Assembly (NCBI GenBank): GCA_937982605.1
Contig: CALJLC010000560.1
Coordinates: 1 to 6,886, forward strand
Reading direction: 5' to 3'
DNA: 6,886 nt
Origin: an uncultured Gemmatimonadales bacterium
GTDB lineage: Bacteria; Gemmatimonadota; Gemmatimonadetes; Longimicrobiales; Gaopeijiaceae
Made by a program: the position numbers and the translations under genes. This document shows positions 6,157 to 6,886 of this stretch, piece by piece (position 1 is the stretch's first letter; each line of letters begins with the position of its first letter). The notes under the pieces were generated by a model. It was not told where the DNA came from and did no database searches. It saw nothing but the letters and a program-made list of their open reading frames with translations.

Positions 6157-6886
6157 TCAGCGCAGCCCCACCCGCGGGAGGGTGCGCATCAGCCCGTACG
6201 CTGCGGCCGCGGAGGTGCCCAGGCACACGGCCGCCAGGGTGGCGCGACCGTAGAGGAGGTAGCCGGTCCCGAAGACCGCGCCGTACACCACGGCGCAGCC
6301 GAGGAACCAGGCCAGGAACGCCGCGGTCGGGCTGTCCTCCGACGGCTCGAGGCCGAGGCCCGCGCCGGCCCAGCCGCCGCCCATGGGGCGGATCAGGCGG
6401 TGGAAGGCGCGCAGCGTCTCCGGCTCGGCCGGCGGCGTGAGCAGCGTCACCGTCATCCATCCGACGGTGGTGATCAGCACGCCGACGACGAGCTGCAGGG
6501 AGGGGTCGATCGGCTCGAACCCGAGTCGCGCGTGCACGAACTGGAAGTAGACGGCCACGAGGAAGGAGAAGACCATCGCCGAGAGCTCGCTCCAGGCGTT
6601 GATGCGCCACCAGAACCAGCGCAGGAGGAAGACCAGGCCCGTGCCGGCCCCGATCTGCAGCAGGATCTGGAAGGCCTGCAGGGCATTCTCCAGCCAGAGC
6701 GATACCGCGCTGGCCACCACGATGAGTCCCACGGTGGCGATGCGCCCGACGCGTACGTACGCCCTCTCGTCCCTGTCCGGGGCCACGAAGCGTCGGTAGA
6801 CGTCGTCGACGATGTACGACGCGCCCCAGTTGAGGTGCGTGGAGATCGTCGACATGTACGCCGCGGCGAGGGAGGCGACGACCAGC
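6157..6886 (-). CDS. Sodium:solute symporter (SSS/SLC5 family), N-terminus off the right edge
   Basis: This is the C-terminal part (242 visible residues) of an inner-membrane Na+-coupled transporter of the LeuT fold. The visible part opens in a helix ending AAAYMSTISTHLNWGASY; in vSGLT-like proteins the Ser/Thr pair here (about visible residues 12-16) contributes to the Na2 sodium site. It continues with VDDVYRRFVAP, then helices at about 45-62, 69-88 and 96-117. A well-conserved RWFWWRINAWSELSAM segment (86-101) is typical of this subfamily. Further helices are at about 130-150 and 190-235, separated by the cytoplasmic stretch PAEPETLRAFHRLIRPMGGGW. The frame has no stop up to the edge, so the ATG at 6855 is internal and not the start. 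A full-length member would have about 500-650 residues. The substrate (sugar, amino acid or other solute) cannot be told from this half. It converges on the sugar kinase, so it is not in the same transcript. Confidence 0.9.
   Translation of the reverse strand, partial: LVVASLAAAYMSTISTHLNWGASYIVDDVYRRFVAPDRDERAYVRVGRIATVGLIVVASAVSLWLENALQAFQILLQIGAGTGLVFLLRWFWWRINAWSELSAMVFSFLVAVYFQFVHARLGFEPIDPSLQLVVGVLITTVGWMTVTLLTPPAEPETLRAFHRLIRPMGGGWAGAGLGLEPSEDSPTAAFLAWFLGCAVVYGAVFGTGYLLYGRATLAAVCLGTSAAAAYGLMRTLPRVGLR

Noticed and set aside
6017..6610. A 197-codon minus-strand frame overlapping the symporter gene and the kinase end
   Set aside because: Out of frame with the symporter gene, Arg/Ala/Gly-rich, and crosses the hairpin gap into an antisense stretch of the kinase.

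Overview
This is a high-GC (about 70% by eye) bacterial chromosomal segment with compact gene order, short intergenic gaps and strong G/C third-position bias. Small TerB-like and DUF937-like proteins, a Tat-signal GH109 enzyme, a serine hydrolase and an SSS symporter with the STISTHLNWGASY motif suggest an environmental Gram-negative heterotroph. I lean towards Gemmatimonadota or a similar high-GC phylum. That is an impression from gene style, with no marker gene in the window to confirm it.

Layout. Positions 1-1301 are a minus-strand pair: an 87-residue TerB-like protein followed by an APC-superfamily amino acid permease that runs off the left edge. A 198-bp divergent gap separates them from a plus-strand gene (1500-1835) for a small protein with two DUF937-like repeats. 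It converges, with a 16-bp gap, on a minus-strand gene (1852-3213) for an exported class C beta-lactamase-fold serine hydrolase. A 145-bp divergent gap follows, then a plus-strand pair only 25 bp apart: a Tat-signal GH109 glycosidase of the Gfo/Idh/MocA fold (3359-4846) and a GHMP-family galactokinase or N-acetylgalactosamine kinase (4872-6110). The kinase converges, across a strong GC hairpin, on a minus-strand sodium:solute symporter gene (6157-6886) whose 5' end lies off the right edge.

How the genes may work together. GH109 enzymes remove terminal alpha-N-acetylgalactosamine. The kinase directly downstream belongs to the galactose/GalNAc kinase group and would phosphorylate the freed sugar at C1. 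Together they look like a short extracytoplasmic-release and cytoplasmic-phosphorylation route for GalNAc or galactose. The symporter could bring the sugar in, but its substrate cannot be read from the sequence. The divergent serine hydrolase may share control with the pair; nothing visible proves a common pathway.

I saw no RNA genes, CRISPR array, insertion sequence, attachment site, phage gene or clear sign of horizontal transfer. All genes look intact except the two cut by the window edges. No strong candidate for an undescribed system is present. The best leads are the GH109-kinase pairing, the duplicated DUF937-like protein and the repetitive Tat signal region.
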